Source: a virus. Taken from it: a stretch of DNA of 64,000 bases. Below, in pieces: positions 41,971-49,148 of this stretch. Under the pieces are notes generated by a model. It was not told where the DNA came from. It searched no databases and saw only the letters and a program-made list of their open reading frames with translations. Location of the stretch: the IMG/VR virus record IMGVR_UViG_3300033997_000478, positions 232,675 to 296,674 of that record; one strand, written 5' to 3'. The translations under genes were made by a program, and so were the position numbers. Position 1 is the first letter of the stretch, and every line of letters begins with the position of its first letter.

Positions 41971-42222
41971 ATGGACATTCGCACCCTCGCCAAACAGGCG
42001 CGCCTGAAGCGCAACTGTTTACTTGATGCGGCGGTGGGAGTTCTGAACCGACATCGCAATCAAGTGGACTTCGGTGTGAATCCGTCCCTTGGTCCTGATG
42101 AGGTTATCGAAGTGGCACACTTTGCGCAGTCACTGCGCGATGTGCCGCAGCAGATGGACTTCCCGAGCCTGATCATATGGCCAAACGTTCCACGATGCCT
42201 GCAAAAGCAAATCGTGGCCTAA
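41971..42222 (+). CDS. Small hypothetical protein (83 aa)
   Basis: ATG at 41971 with AAGGACCACCT upstream. Basic N-terminal helix (LAKQARLKRNCLLDAAV) and a middle helix with EVIEVAHFAQSLRDV. No recognised family. It lies 18 nt ahead of an adaptor-module gene and is likely co-transcribed with it. Confidence 0.58.
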   Translation: MDIRTLAKQARLKRNCLLDAAVGVLNRHRNQVDFGVNPSLGPDEVIEVAHFAQSLRDVPQQMDFPSLIIWPNVPRCLQKQIVA

Positions 42223-42240
42223 CAACAACAAGGCAACTTC

Positions 42241-42843
42241 ATGAGCGACTTTCATATCGACCGACGTTTCGATAAGCCGGGACATGAATCCCTCGTTGAC
42301 TTGATCAACGACAGCAACAAGACGTACATCAAGCCGGGGGAGATCGAAGGCGATCAGATCACTGCGGTCGAAGGTCTTCCATTGGGCTTGAATACGAGTG
42401 TGCGTATTCGCCTGAAAGGAGCAAAGGAAGGCGCCCCCTCATCCACGCTGTTTTACCGTCGACTGGACATCGGTAAGTATCTGGCCGATCGCGGTCCGTT
42501 CCCTTACGACCTCGAGCGTGAGGACAAGGACCAGCAAGAAATCCTTGATGCCATCAAGGCCCAGTACGGCGTGGAGCTGTCCCTCGAAGATGTTGGAATC
42601 ATCTACAACTGGACCGATACGGCCCAGTACGTCATCTTGGTGATGTACTCGCGAAACCCGGTGTTCTACGGTGAGGTGCGTTTGCAAGGCAAGCCACCTT
42701 CGGACCTCAGTTGGGTGGTCGATGAGATCATGCGTGACCTGACGCTGGCAGATGTCATGACCGGTACGGAAATCATTCCGGCCATTCAGGACGTCATCCC
42801 CAAGCAGATGCGCAAGCTCCGCATTACTGACGTCAAGCTTTAA
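42241..42843 (+). CDS. Virion adaptor-module protein (200 aa)
   Basis: ATG at 42241 after AAGGCAACTTC. The module is clear: LFYRRLDIGKYL near residue 76, LSLEDVGIIYNW near residue 116, and a VFYGEVRLQG strand near 150. About 45 residues follow that are not in the shorter members and include a helix (DLTLADVMTGTEI). This is the only copy located away from the 0-4.4 kb and 25.8-30.6 kb groups. A TTCG hairpin ends the transcript. Confidence 0.7.
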   Translation: MSDFHIDRRFDKPGHESLVDLINDSNKTYIKPGEIEGDQITAVEGLPLGLNTSVRIRLKGAKEGAPSSTLFYRRLDIGKYLADRGPFPYDLEREDKDQQEILDAIKAQYGVELSLEDVGIIYNWTDTAQYVILVMYSRNPVFYGEVRLQGKPPSDLSWVVDEIMRDLTLADVMTGTEIIPAIQDVIPKQMRKLRITDVKL

Positions 42844-42849
42844 ACATAG

Positions 42850-42869
42850 CGGAGGTCTTCGGACCTCCG
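42850..42869 (+). terminator. TTCG hairpin terminator with TTTATG tail
   Basis: An 8-bp stem CGGAGGTC with a TTCG loop is followed by TTTATGTCGC. TATACT at 42881-42886 just beyond is a possible -10 for the next gene. Confidence 0.78.
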
Positions 42870-42880
42870 TTTATGTCGCT

Positions 42881-42886
42881 TATACT
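42881..42886 (+). promoter_or_regulatory. Candidate -10 element TATACT
   Basis: TATACT lies 58 bp upstream of a gene with highly biased codon use and directly after a terminator, where a promoter is expected. The -35 position falls in the hairpin loop and does not match well. Confidence 0.25.
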
Positions 42887-42943
42887 GTGACTAGCCTGGC
42901 CTGACGGGCTTTGCTTAACCTCTTTATCCACGGAGCACTCTCG

Positions 42944-43819
42944 ATGGCGACCACCACGCCGCGCGTTATCACCCGTACCATCAACGGCACGCGCATCCTC
43001 ACCGCCCTGCAGCGCGGTAAGCCGTACACCCACGTCCCGTACACCACGCTCAACGAGCTGCACGGCATCCAAGCCGGCGTGATGCCGGACAACGCCGAGA
43101 CCCCGCGCGTGCAGTATTTCTGCATTGGCACGAATGGTCATGTGAACCGCACCGGCGCTGACGGTGGTCACTACACCTCTGCCCGCAAGCATGGGCCGGA
43201 CGATTTCGGCCTGTACACCCAGATCCCGTTCCTGCTGCGCCGTCCCGGTGAAGACCTGACCCAGGACCAGCGTCAGAAGTACGCCCTGCGCAAGATCATC
43301 GAGATCAATGGCGAGAACTGGATCGCCTACTATCTGATGAAGATCCCGACTGACACCGAGCCGGTGCGCATGCTGCTCAACACGGTCAAGGACGGCGTCA
43401 CCACCACCGAGCCGTTCATCCCGAAGGCTTCCAACCTGCAGCCGCAGCCGAAGGAACCGCCGGCCAATGGCGCCATCAGCACCAACGGCTCGTACTTGTC
43501 GGTGACCTCGATGACCGACATCGTGCTCAGCGCCCTGGACGTCACCGAACAGATCGAAGTTGCCAAGATCATCCACGGCAACCCCGAGCGCGCTCTGATC
43601 TCCGAGATCGGCCTGGTGGCCGCTTCGCCGAAGATCGTCACCTTCACCGATCCGGGCGGCGGCAACGTCCAGATGGAAGAAGCGGTCATGGCGCAGATCA
43701 CCACCCACATCACCGGCCTGTGGCCTGTGGCCTTCGCCACCGAAGGTTTCCGTTTCGGTCTGGATCTGGGCGGCACCGAGCCGCTGATCGGTCTGGACAC
43801 CACCAACACCACCCCCTAA
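42944..43819 (+). CDS. Abundant virion protein candidate (291 aa)
   Basis: ATG at 42944 with GGAG at 42932-42935; an in-frame start at 42911 lacks a ribosome site. Codon use is strongly biased toward the same G/C-ending set as the capsid gene. The protein is a soluble alpha/beta fold with QYFCIGTNGHVNRTGADGG and a C-terminal half rich in Thr and Ile. It is monocistronic-looking, between a terminator and a RuvC gene. High expression with this length would fit a tail tube or similar repeated subunit, but I see no family signature. Confidence 0.66.
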   Translation: MATTTPRVITRTINGTRILTALQRGKPYTHVPYTTLNELHGIQAGVMPDNAETPRVQYFCIGTNGHVNRTGADGGHYTSARKHGPDDFGLYTQIPFLLRRPGEDLTQDQRQKYALRKIIEINGENWIAYYLMKIPTDTEPVRMLLNTVKDGVTTTEPFIPKASNLQPQPKEPPANGAISTNGSYLSVTSMTDIVLSALDVTEQIEVAKIIHGNPERALISEIGLVAASPKIVTFTDPGGGNVQMEEAVMAQITTHITGLWPVAFATEGFRFGLDLGGTEPLIGLDTTNTTP

Positions 43820-43831
43820 GCGAACACCCCC

Positions 43832-44446
43832 ATGAACACACGTCAAGAACAAGATGTAACCTTGCGTGTGGCAGGCATCGATCCAGGTACGACGACTCTC
43901 GGGTTGTCGTTTCTGGACCTGAACCTTTCCAACGGCCGCTGCGTCATCGCCTATTCCAAGACGGCAGACGGCGGCAAGTTGGGTAAGGACTATCGTCTGG
44001 AAGCTGAAACACATGGCGACCGTTTCGCACGCTTGACCGCCATTGAGGATTTCCTGTTCGTCGTCTTTGAGATGATGCAGCCTCATGCGTTCTGCACTGA
44101 ATCTCCCTTCCTGCGCAAGTTCCCAGCGACCTTCGCAGCACTGACCGAGTGTGTCAGCCATTGCCGCCGCGCGGTGCATCGTTACGATCGCCACGCACGC
44201 ATGGATACGGTGGACCCGCCCACAGCCAAGCTCGGTGTGGGCATGACCATCAAGAAGGGTGCAACGAAAGACGATGTAAAGGCTGCAATCTTGCGCCTTG
44301 TGGACTCCAAGCTTCCCAACGGCCTTCCGGCCTTGGAAGTGGCCCCAGATGTGAATCTCGCCGAGTTGGACGAACATGAGATCGACTCGATCGCAGTGGC
44401 CTACCACCTAGTGCAACAGCTCCGCAAACAAATCCCCGGCCTTTAA
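43832..44446 (+). CDS. RuvC-like Holliday junction resolvase (204 aa)
   Basis: ATG at 43832. The RNase H-like fold of RuvC nucleases is readable: first acidic site in VAGIDPGTTTLGLS (residues 13-26), second in FCTESPFLRKF, and the final pair in LDEHEIDSIAVAYH near the C-terminus. By family knowledge it cleaves branched DNA such as Holliday junctions. In a phage this serves recombination and the trimming of replicating DNA before packaging. Length (204) is typical. It lies within structural genes rather than with the gp46-like or helicase genes. Confidence 0.88.
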   Translation: MNTRQEQDVTLRVAGIDPGTTTLGLSFLDLNLSNGRCVIAYSKTADGGKLGKDYRLEAETHGDRFARLTAIEDFLFVVFEMMQPHAFCTESPFLRKFPATFAALTECVSHCRRAVHRYDRHARMDTVDPPTAKLGVGMTIKKGATKDDVKAAILRLVDSKLPNGLPALEVAPDVNLAELDEHEIDSIAVAYHLVQQLRKQIPGL

Positions 44447-44455
44447 GGTAACGTC

Positions 44456-44956
44456 ATGAACCTCAGTGAGATTCTGAAGATGGCTGGGAGCCAACCGTTC
44501 TCCACGTTCAAGTGGGGGCCGGCGGCAGTGTTGATGATCAATGACTATCTAGCTGCCGGCTCCAAGCTGTCAGTGGATAGCACCGGTCAAGACGCTGAGG
44601 TTGCATTGAGCGCGCTGCCCACTGGCATGGGTTTGAACTTGTTGACTCGTGAAGTACAAGTCATGAACGACAATGTCATGCTCAAGCCGGTGGGGCCTGA
44701 GGTAACTGGCGTACCACCCACCGTGGCCCCTGCTCCGCGCAGGACCAATCCGCTGGTCATGATGATCTTTGTTGTGTTGGCCCTGATCAGTCTGGGTCTG
44801 ACCTTCAGCATCATGTCCACGGCCAATCGTACTGGGCAGATGCCCGACTCGACCGCACTGGTTGAGATTACCAAGACGATGGTGGGGTTGATCAAGGACG
44901 ATAGCAGCCGACCCGACAAGGAACAGCCTGCGGATCCTCCTCCCCAGAATCCGTAA
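44456..44956 (+). CDS. Single-pass membrane protein (166 aa)
   Basis: ATG at 44456 with AAGGTAACGTC upstream. Residues 1-95 are a soluble domain followed by a Pro-rich stretch. One strong transmembrane segment is visible at about 98-119 (LVMMIFVVLALISLGLTF). A Pro/Asp-rich tail follows. Function unknown; a membrane factor for lysis, injection or assembly is possible. It ends the long plus-strand block. Confidence 0.65.
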   Translation: MNLSEILKMAGSQPFSTFKWGPAAVLMINDYLAAGSKLSVDSTGQDAEVALSALPTGMGLNLLTREVQVMNDNVMLKPVGPEVTGVPPTVAPAPRRTNPLVMMIFVVLALISLGLTFSIMSTANRTGQMPDSTALVEITKTMVGLIKDDSSRPDKEQPADPPPQNP

Positions 44957-44968
44957 AACCCCATAACG

Positions 44969-44988
44969 CCCCCGCCCGTAGGCGGGGG
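44969..44988. terminator. Bidirectional hairpin, CATAA...TTATG
   Basis: An 8-bp stem CCCCCGCC with loop CGTA lies between convergent genes, flanked by CATAACG on the left and CTTATGCC on the right, so both strands read a TTATG tail. Confidence 0.8.
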
Positions 44989-44997
44989 CTTATGCCG

Positions 44998-45618
44998 TCA
45001 GTTCGCTGCCAGTGCGGCGGCAGCATCAGCACGCTTGCGCTTGTCCAGTGCCACGGTGACCTGCCGCAAGATCGCGGTGGGTTCCCGGTAGGTGCCGGCT
45101 TGACGCATGTACTCCGTCTCGATCTGACGCTTCTGGATCAGACGAGCCATGTTGGTCTTGCCGCCAAAGATCGACCAGGCACGCACTGCACCGTACATCA
45201 GCGAGCGAGTGAACCAGTTCACGCCTGCAGCTTTCATGGCCTCCAGGAAGATGGCATCGGCCTCTTTACGAGTGATGGTCACCGGGATTTCATTGTGGAA
45301 CAGGGTCTTGGTTTCGCACAGGATGTCATGCAGCGTTGCAGCCTGTCCGTAGGCGCCCCACGGCGGCACCAGCCACCACAGCGGACGCGGTACGGAGGCA
45401 CCATCGGTGAGGAAGCCGGCGGGCACGTAGCCCCACGTGGAGCGATCCTCAGCACTGCGGTAGAAGCGGAAGGACGTGATGACACGGTAGTAGTCCTTAC
45501 GCAGTACCTTCGATGCGTACTCGTCGTATTCGATGGCCAGCTTGGCATCGAAGTTGGTAAAGGGAATGGCCTCCGCGATCTGGGTGGCCGTGGGAACATA
45601 GGGATTGTTGATGTCCAT
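44998..45618 (-). CDS. DUF1353 family protein (206 aa)
   Basis: ATG at 45618. The centre matches DUF1353 as I know it: VPAGFLTDGASVPRPLWWLVPPWG followed by AATLHDILC, then a helical end. Members occur widely in phages and prophages, often near tail or lysis genes, without a proven function. The conserved His-Asp (HD) and Asp-Gly-Ala-Ser elements suggest a small enzyme fold. It is the last gene of the minus-strand fibre block. Confidence 0.82.
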   Translation of the reverse strand: MDINNPYVPTATQIAEAIPFTNFDAKLAIEYDEYASKVLRKDYYRVITSFRFYRSAEDRSTWGYVPAGFLTDGASVPRPLWWLVPPWGAYGQAATLHDILCETKTLFHNEIPVTITRKEADAIFLEAMKAAGVNWFTRSLMYGAVRAWSIFGGKTNMARLIQKRQIETEYMRQAGTYREPTAILRQVTVALDKRKRADAAAALAAN

Positions 45619-45644
45619 TAGTCACCGCAGGGGCTAAATAAGAA

Positions 45645-45666
45645 CCGGGGAGGTTTCCCTCCCCGG
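45645..45666 (-). terminator. Hairpin after Hint-domain gene
   Basis: A 9-bp stem CCGGGGAGG with loop TTTC lies 8 nt downstream of the stop at 45674. Confidence 0.72.
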
Positions 45667-45673
45667 CACGGTC

Positions 45674-47005
45674 TTACATGATCTGCTTGACTTCAGAGGC
45701 GTTGTGCGTAGCGATACGACGATCGCCTTGCTCGCCTGCGAAGTAGGACTGGTCGTTCACATTGAAGAGCACCACATCCTTAACACCGACGTATTGCACT
45801 TCACGCACGCGTTCCCAGCGCAGCTCACCGCGGTCGTTGACGAAGACTTCCTCACCATACATCTGCGGGCCGAACATGCTACACGAACCATCGCGCATGG
45901 TCATCGGCGTCGAGTTGGAAGCAACGATGCTGATGCCCGATTCGGTGACGATACGGAAGCACGGTTGCGGCATGACCTTGTTGGCACGGACCTGACGCAG
46001 CGTCATGATGTCCGGATTGTAGGCCGAGCCATCAATCCAGTCGCCGATGGCGATCTCATGAGCCTGACGCTCAGTATCCATCCACATGTCAGTGGCCACA
46101 CAACCACCACCGCCACCACCGCCTCCGCCACCACCCGAACCGCCGCCGGTGTTACCACCTTCGGGGACGATGATGTCCAGGTCGTTGAAGCTGTTGGTGA
46201 GGTTGTAGTAGAAGCGGAACTGGTTAACGACGTTACCGTTGCGCTTGATCGTGACCAAGAACCAGCCGCGATTGAAAACTCGCAGCACCGAGTTGGGATC
46301 TCGGTAAGCGTAGTTGTTGGCCTGCGTGGTCATGTCCAACAGCAGCAGCAGCTCACGGTTCTGGTTCAACGGCATGTCCACACCTTCACCGGTGATGACA
46401 ACGGTGGAGTTGTTGAACGCACCGGGCACGCCCGGCTGCCATTGCCACGTGTTGGGATTGGCCGGCATCGGAATCCACCAACGACCACGGTCCAGACTTT
46501 GCAGCTGGTAGGAGATCGTGTAGGTGTCGCCGAAATCAGGGCGCGGACTCTGCGCCCAGTTGCCATTGCTGATCACACGACCATCCGGATACAAGTAGCC
46601 GATCTGACCTTGGCCAGCTCGAACCACCAGTGCTCGGTAGTTGCGCGTCATCTGCCAGATGTCCCACGTCCCGTCACGACGGAACGTCAGCCTCAGCTGG
46701 TTGGTGTTGTGCGCCACGTGCCAGATCACCGAAGGGCAATCGGACATGGGCATGTCCATGTAGCCGATGTCACCCATCGGATTGGTGTAGCCCACCGAAC
46801 CACGTGCTGCCCAGTAGTTGGACACGTCCGGACCATCGGGGTGGTAGAACCCGGCGTCCTGGGCTCGAGAGCCCAGGCTGATCGGTGCATAGCGCAGCGG
46901 GTTACCGGCCACGTCGTAGTAACCGGGAATCACTACACCGCCGGAGTCAGGTTCGAACAGGTCATTGAAGCTGGGACCGTTGGGAGCGAAGAATTGGTCA
47001 CCCAT
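45674..47005 (-). CDS. Tail protein with poly-Gly hinge and C-terminal Hint domain (443 aa)
   Basis: ATG at 47005 with AGGAGAA upstream; an open extension to 47263 runs antisense through the fibre gene and is rejected. Residues 1-285 are a beta-rich tail domain. A run of glycines at about 288-301 leads directly to C302, the first residue of a Hint domain: CVATDMWM, then EIAIGDWIDG, a GISIVASNSTPM block, and a C-terminal YFAGEQG...ATHN ending in H434-N435 (block G). Eight residues follow, starting with Ala rather than Cys/Ser/Thr, as in bacterial intein-like domains. The domain may cleave or attach the protein. It starts 11 nt after the fibre gene ending at 47016. Confidence 0.82.
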   Translation of the reverse strand: MGDQFFAPNGPSFNDLFEPDSGGVVIPGYYDVAGNPLRYAPISLGSRAQDAGFYHPDGPDVSNYWAARGSVGYTNPMGDIGYMDMPMSDCPSVIWHVAHNTNQLRLTFRRDGTWDIWQMTRNYRALVVRAGQGQIGYLYPDGRVISNGNWAQSPRPDFGDTYTISYQLQSLDRGRWWIPMPANPNTWQWQPGVPGAFNNSTVVITGEGVDMPLNQNRELLLLLDMTTQANNYAYRDPNSVLRVFNRGWFLVTIKRNGNVVNQFRFYYNLTNSFNDLDIIVPEGGNTGGGSGGGGGGGGGGGCVATDMWMDTERQAHEIAIGDWIDGSAYNPDIMTLRQVRANKVMPQPCFRIVTESGISIVASNSTPMTMRDGSCSMFGPQMYGEEVFVNDRGELRWERVREVQYVGVKDVVLFNVNDQSYFAGEQGDRRIATHNASEVKQIM

Positions 47006-47015
47006 GGTGTTCTCC

Positions 47016-49115
47016 TCACTTACCCAGGCGGGCCAGAACCTGCGCGAGCTGCGACTCCAGATTGGCGATACGCAGTTCCTGCGACTGCACGACAGTGCGC
47101 AGCAGGGCGACCTCTTCCAGTGCTTGGTCAGCCGCTTCACCGGCAGCGAATGCCGATTCCATGGCCAGACCAGCGGTGTTGATCGCCAGACGCTTGGTCT
47201 TCTTGCCCGGCTCGGTGAACTCGCTGACGTAATCGGCAGCCACCTCGTTGAGCTCCTGCGCAATCACGCCGCGCTGATGCTCATCGTTGCGCTTGAGGTT
47301 CCACTGCTTCCACTTCAGCAGGCGCCACAGGGCACGCGCTTGAGCCGACTTGATGTTCTTCTTCAGTCGACGATCGGATGGCTGGAAACCACCGCCGGCG
47401 TAGATACGACCGTTGGAGGCAGTGAAGTTACCGTCGTTGCCGAAGGTGAACCACTTGTAGTTGTTGGACGGACCGGTACGCAGGCCCAGACCATTGCCAC
47501 CGTCGTACAGGTAGTAAGCCCAGCCGCCGAGGGTGATCGAGTTCACGCGCGCATCGGAGTTGATCACGATGCGGTTGTTGATCTGGTTCTGCAGCGGGTT
47601 GATGGCAATCACCTGCACCAGCTGCCGACCGCGCATCGGAGTCAGATAACGGTCGTTGGCGTTACCACCTTCCGCTTCACCTTGAGTGGCGATCGGATAG
47701 TTCTCCACCGAACCCAGACCGACCTGTGCTTTGGTCGTAGCGTGCGGGTTGCTGCTGTTGTTCATGTGGTTGGTCAGTGCCGCACCAATGCCGTTGGTGA
47801 TCTGCTGCGCAGTGCGCAGCGGCGTCATGAACGTGGCGTTGTCAGTCGCACCCTGCGCCTGAGCCTGGGTGGCGGTCGGGTAATTGTCAACATTACCCAA
47901 GCCGACCTGAGCCTTGGTCACCTGGTGGGGGTTGCTGATGTTGGCGATGTGGGCCTGCAGAGCATTGCCCGCCACTGCATCAATCAGGGACCGACCACCT
48001 TGCGGAGTCAGGAACAGGTTGTTGGCCGTACCGGCCGTGGCTTCAGGAACCGTAGCGGTCTTGAAGTTGTCCACGTTACCCAAACCGACTTGCGCCTTGG
48101 TGGTGGCGTGCGGGTTGTTGGTATTGCCGATGTGCGCGTTGAGCGGATTGACCGCTTGGGCGGTGATTGCCGCTGCGGTCAGCACGGCCGACATGTAACC
48201 ATCGCCCGTGCCCTGCTGGGCTTGGGTGGTGGTGGCCATCGGGTTGTTCACCACGCTACCCAGACCCACCTGTGCCTTGGTGACACCGTGGGGGTTGTTG
48301 GTGTTGTTGATGTGCGCAGTCAGGGCGTTGCCCACCAATACCTGGATCTGCTGACGACCGCGCAGCGGGGTCATGTACAGGTTGTTGGCGTTGCCGTCTT
48401 CGGCTTCGGCCTGCGTGGCAATGCGGTAGTTCTCGACCAGACCCAAACCGACCTGGGCCTTGGTGACCGCATGCGGGTTGTTCTTGTCGTTGATGTGCTC
48501 TTGGAAGTTGGCCTGCAGCTGATTGATCAGCGCACGCAGCACGGCATCTTGAAGATCCACGTACTGACGCATCTCATCAAACGCTGCCTGGTCACCCAGC
48601 AGAATCGCACGACGCACCTGCTCGACAGCGGCCACGAGGTATTCGAAACCGAACACGTCGCCGATGTCGTGCAAGTGGGCGGCCGGCGGGAAGTACTCCG
48701 GCACATCGATCAGGTCACCCCAGTGAACCTTGCGGTTGTCCAGGTCCAGACCGTCCAGCAGCTGCTGGATGACGGTAGCCGACAGGCTGTAGACGTCACC
48801 CACCGCGTGGTAGGAGAACTTCAGGTCCAGACCACCACGGTAGGTATCGGGAATGAAGATGACCGAGCAGACTTCCTGGCCAGATTGCAGCGAGGGCTTG
48901 GGCACCATGTGCACCGGCTTGTAGTCCACGTCCGGAACCAGTTCACGGCCAGACGTAGCATCCACCAGTACCATGTTGCGGGTGTAGAAGGCACCGCGCG
49001 AGGGGACGAACGCGCGGTTGCCGGCGGCTGCGATACGTACCGGTTCGTCCCCGACGAAATTCGTCGGGGCTTCACCAGTCAGATCGAGCGGGAGTTGAAG
49101 AACGGGGGGATTCAT
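47016..49115 (-). CDS. Tail fibre with NPH repeats and S74 chaperone (699 aa)
   Basis: ATG at 49115 with AGGAG upstream. Residues 1-200 form an anchor related to that of the gene upstream (LTGEAPTN...VPSRGAFY and an HINDKNNPH start). Five fibre repeats of about 65 residues follow, each with a core such as NPHATTKAQVGLGNVDN. The C-terminus is an S74 chaperone with S580-D581 (PSDRRLKKNI), GVIAQELNEVAADYV and a coiled coil (LLRTVVQSQELRIANLESQL). It should trimerise and self-release. Receptor binding is the likely role. Confidence 0.88.
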   Translation of the reverse strand: MNPPVLQLPLDLTGEAPTNFVGDEPVRIAAAGNRAFVPSRGAFYTRNMVLVDATSGRELVPDVDYKPVHMVPKPSLQSGQEVCSVIFIPDTYRGGLDLKFSYHAVGDVYSLSATVIQQLLDGLDLDNRKVHWGDLIDVPEYFPPAAHLHDIGDVFGFEYLVAAVEQVRRAILLGDQAAFDEMRQYVDLQDAVLRALINQLQANFQEHINDKNNPHAVTKAQVGLGLVENYRIATQAEAEDGNANNLYMTPLRGRQQIQVLVGNALTAHINNTNNPHGVTKAQVGLGSVVNNPMATTTQAQQGTGDGYMSAVLTAAAITAQAVNPLNAHIGNTNNPHATTKAQVGLGNVDNFKTATVPEATAGTANNLFLTPQGGRSLIDAVAGNALQAHIANISNPHQVTKAQVGLGNVDNYPTATQAQAQGATDNATFMTPLRTAQQITNGIGAALTNHMNNSSNPHATTKAQVGLGSVENYPIATQGEAEGGNANDRYLTPMRGRQLVQVIAINPLQNQINNRIVINSDARVNSITLGGWAYYLYDGGNGLGLRTGPSNNYKWFTFGNDGNFTASNGRIYAGGGFQPSDRRLKKNIKSAQARALWRLLKWKQWNLKRNDEHQRGVIAQELNEVAADYVSEFTEPGKKTKRLAINTAGLAMESAFAAGEAADQALEEVALLRTVVQSQELRIANLESQLAQVLARLGK
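47690..48510 (-). repeat. Five fibre repeats (NPHxVTKxQVGLGNVxN)
   Basis: Each unit encodes the NPH...VGLG core and is about 195 nt long. DNA identity between units is high enough to allow recombination with the similar array in the upstream gene. Confidence 0.8.
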
Positions 49116-49148
49116 GGCCCGTAGTGCTCCTGTTGCTGTCTGAATTGA

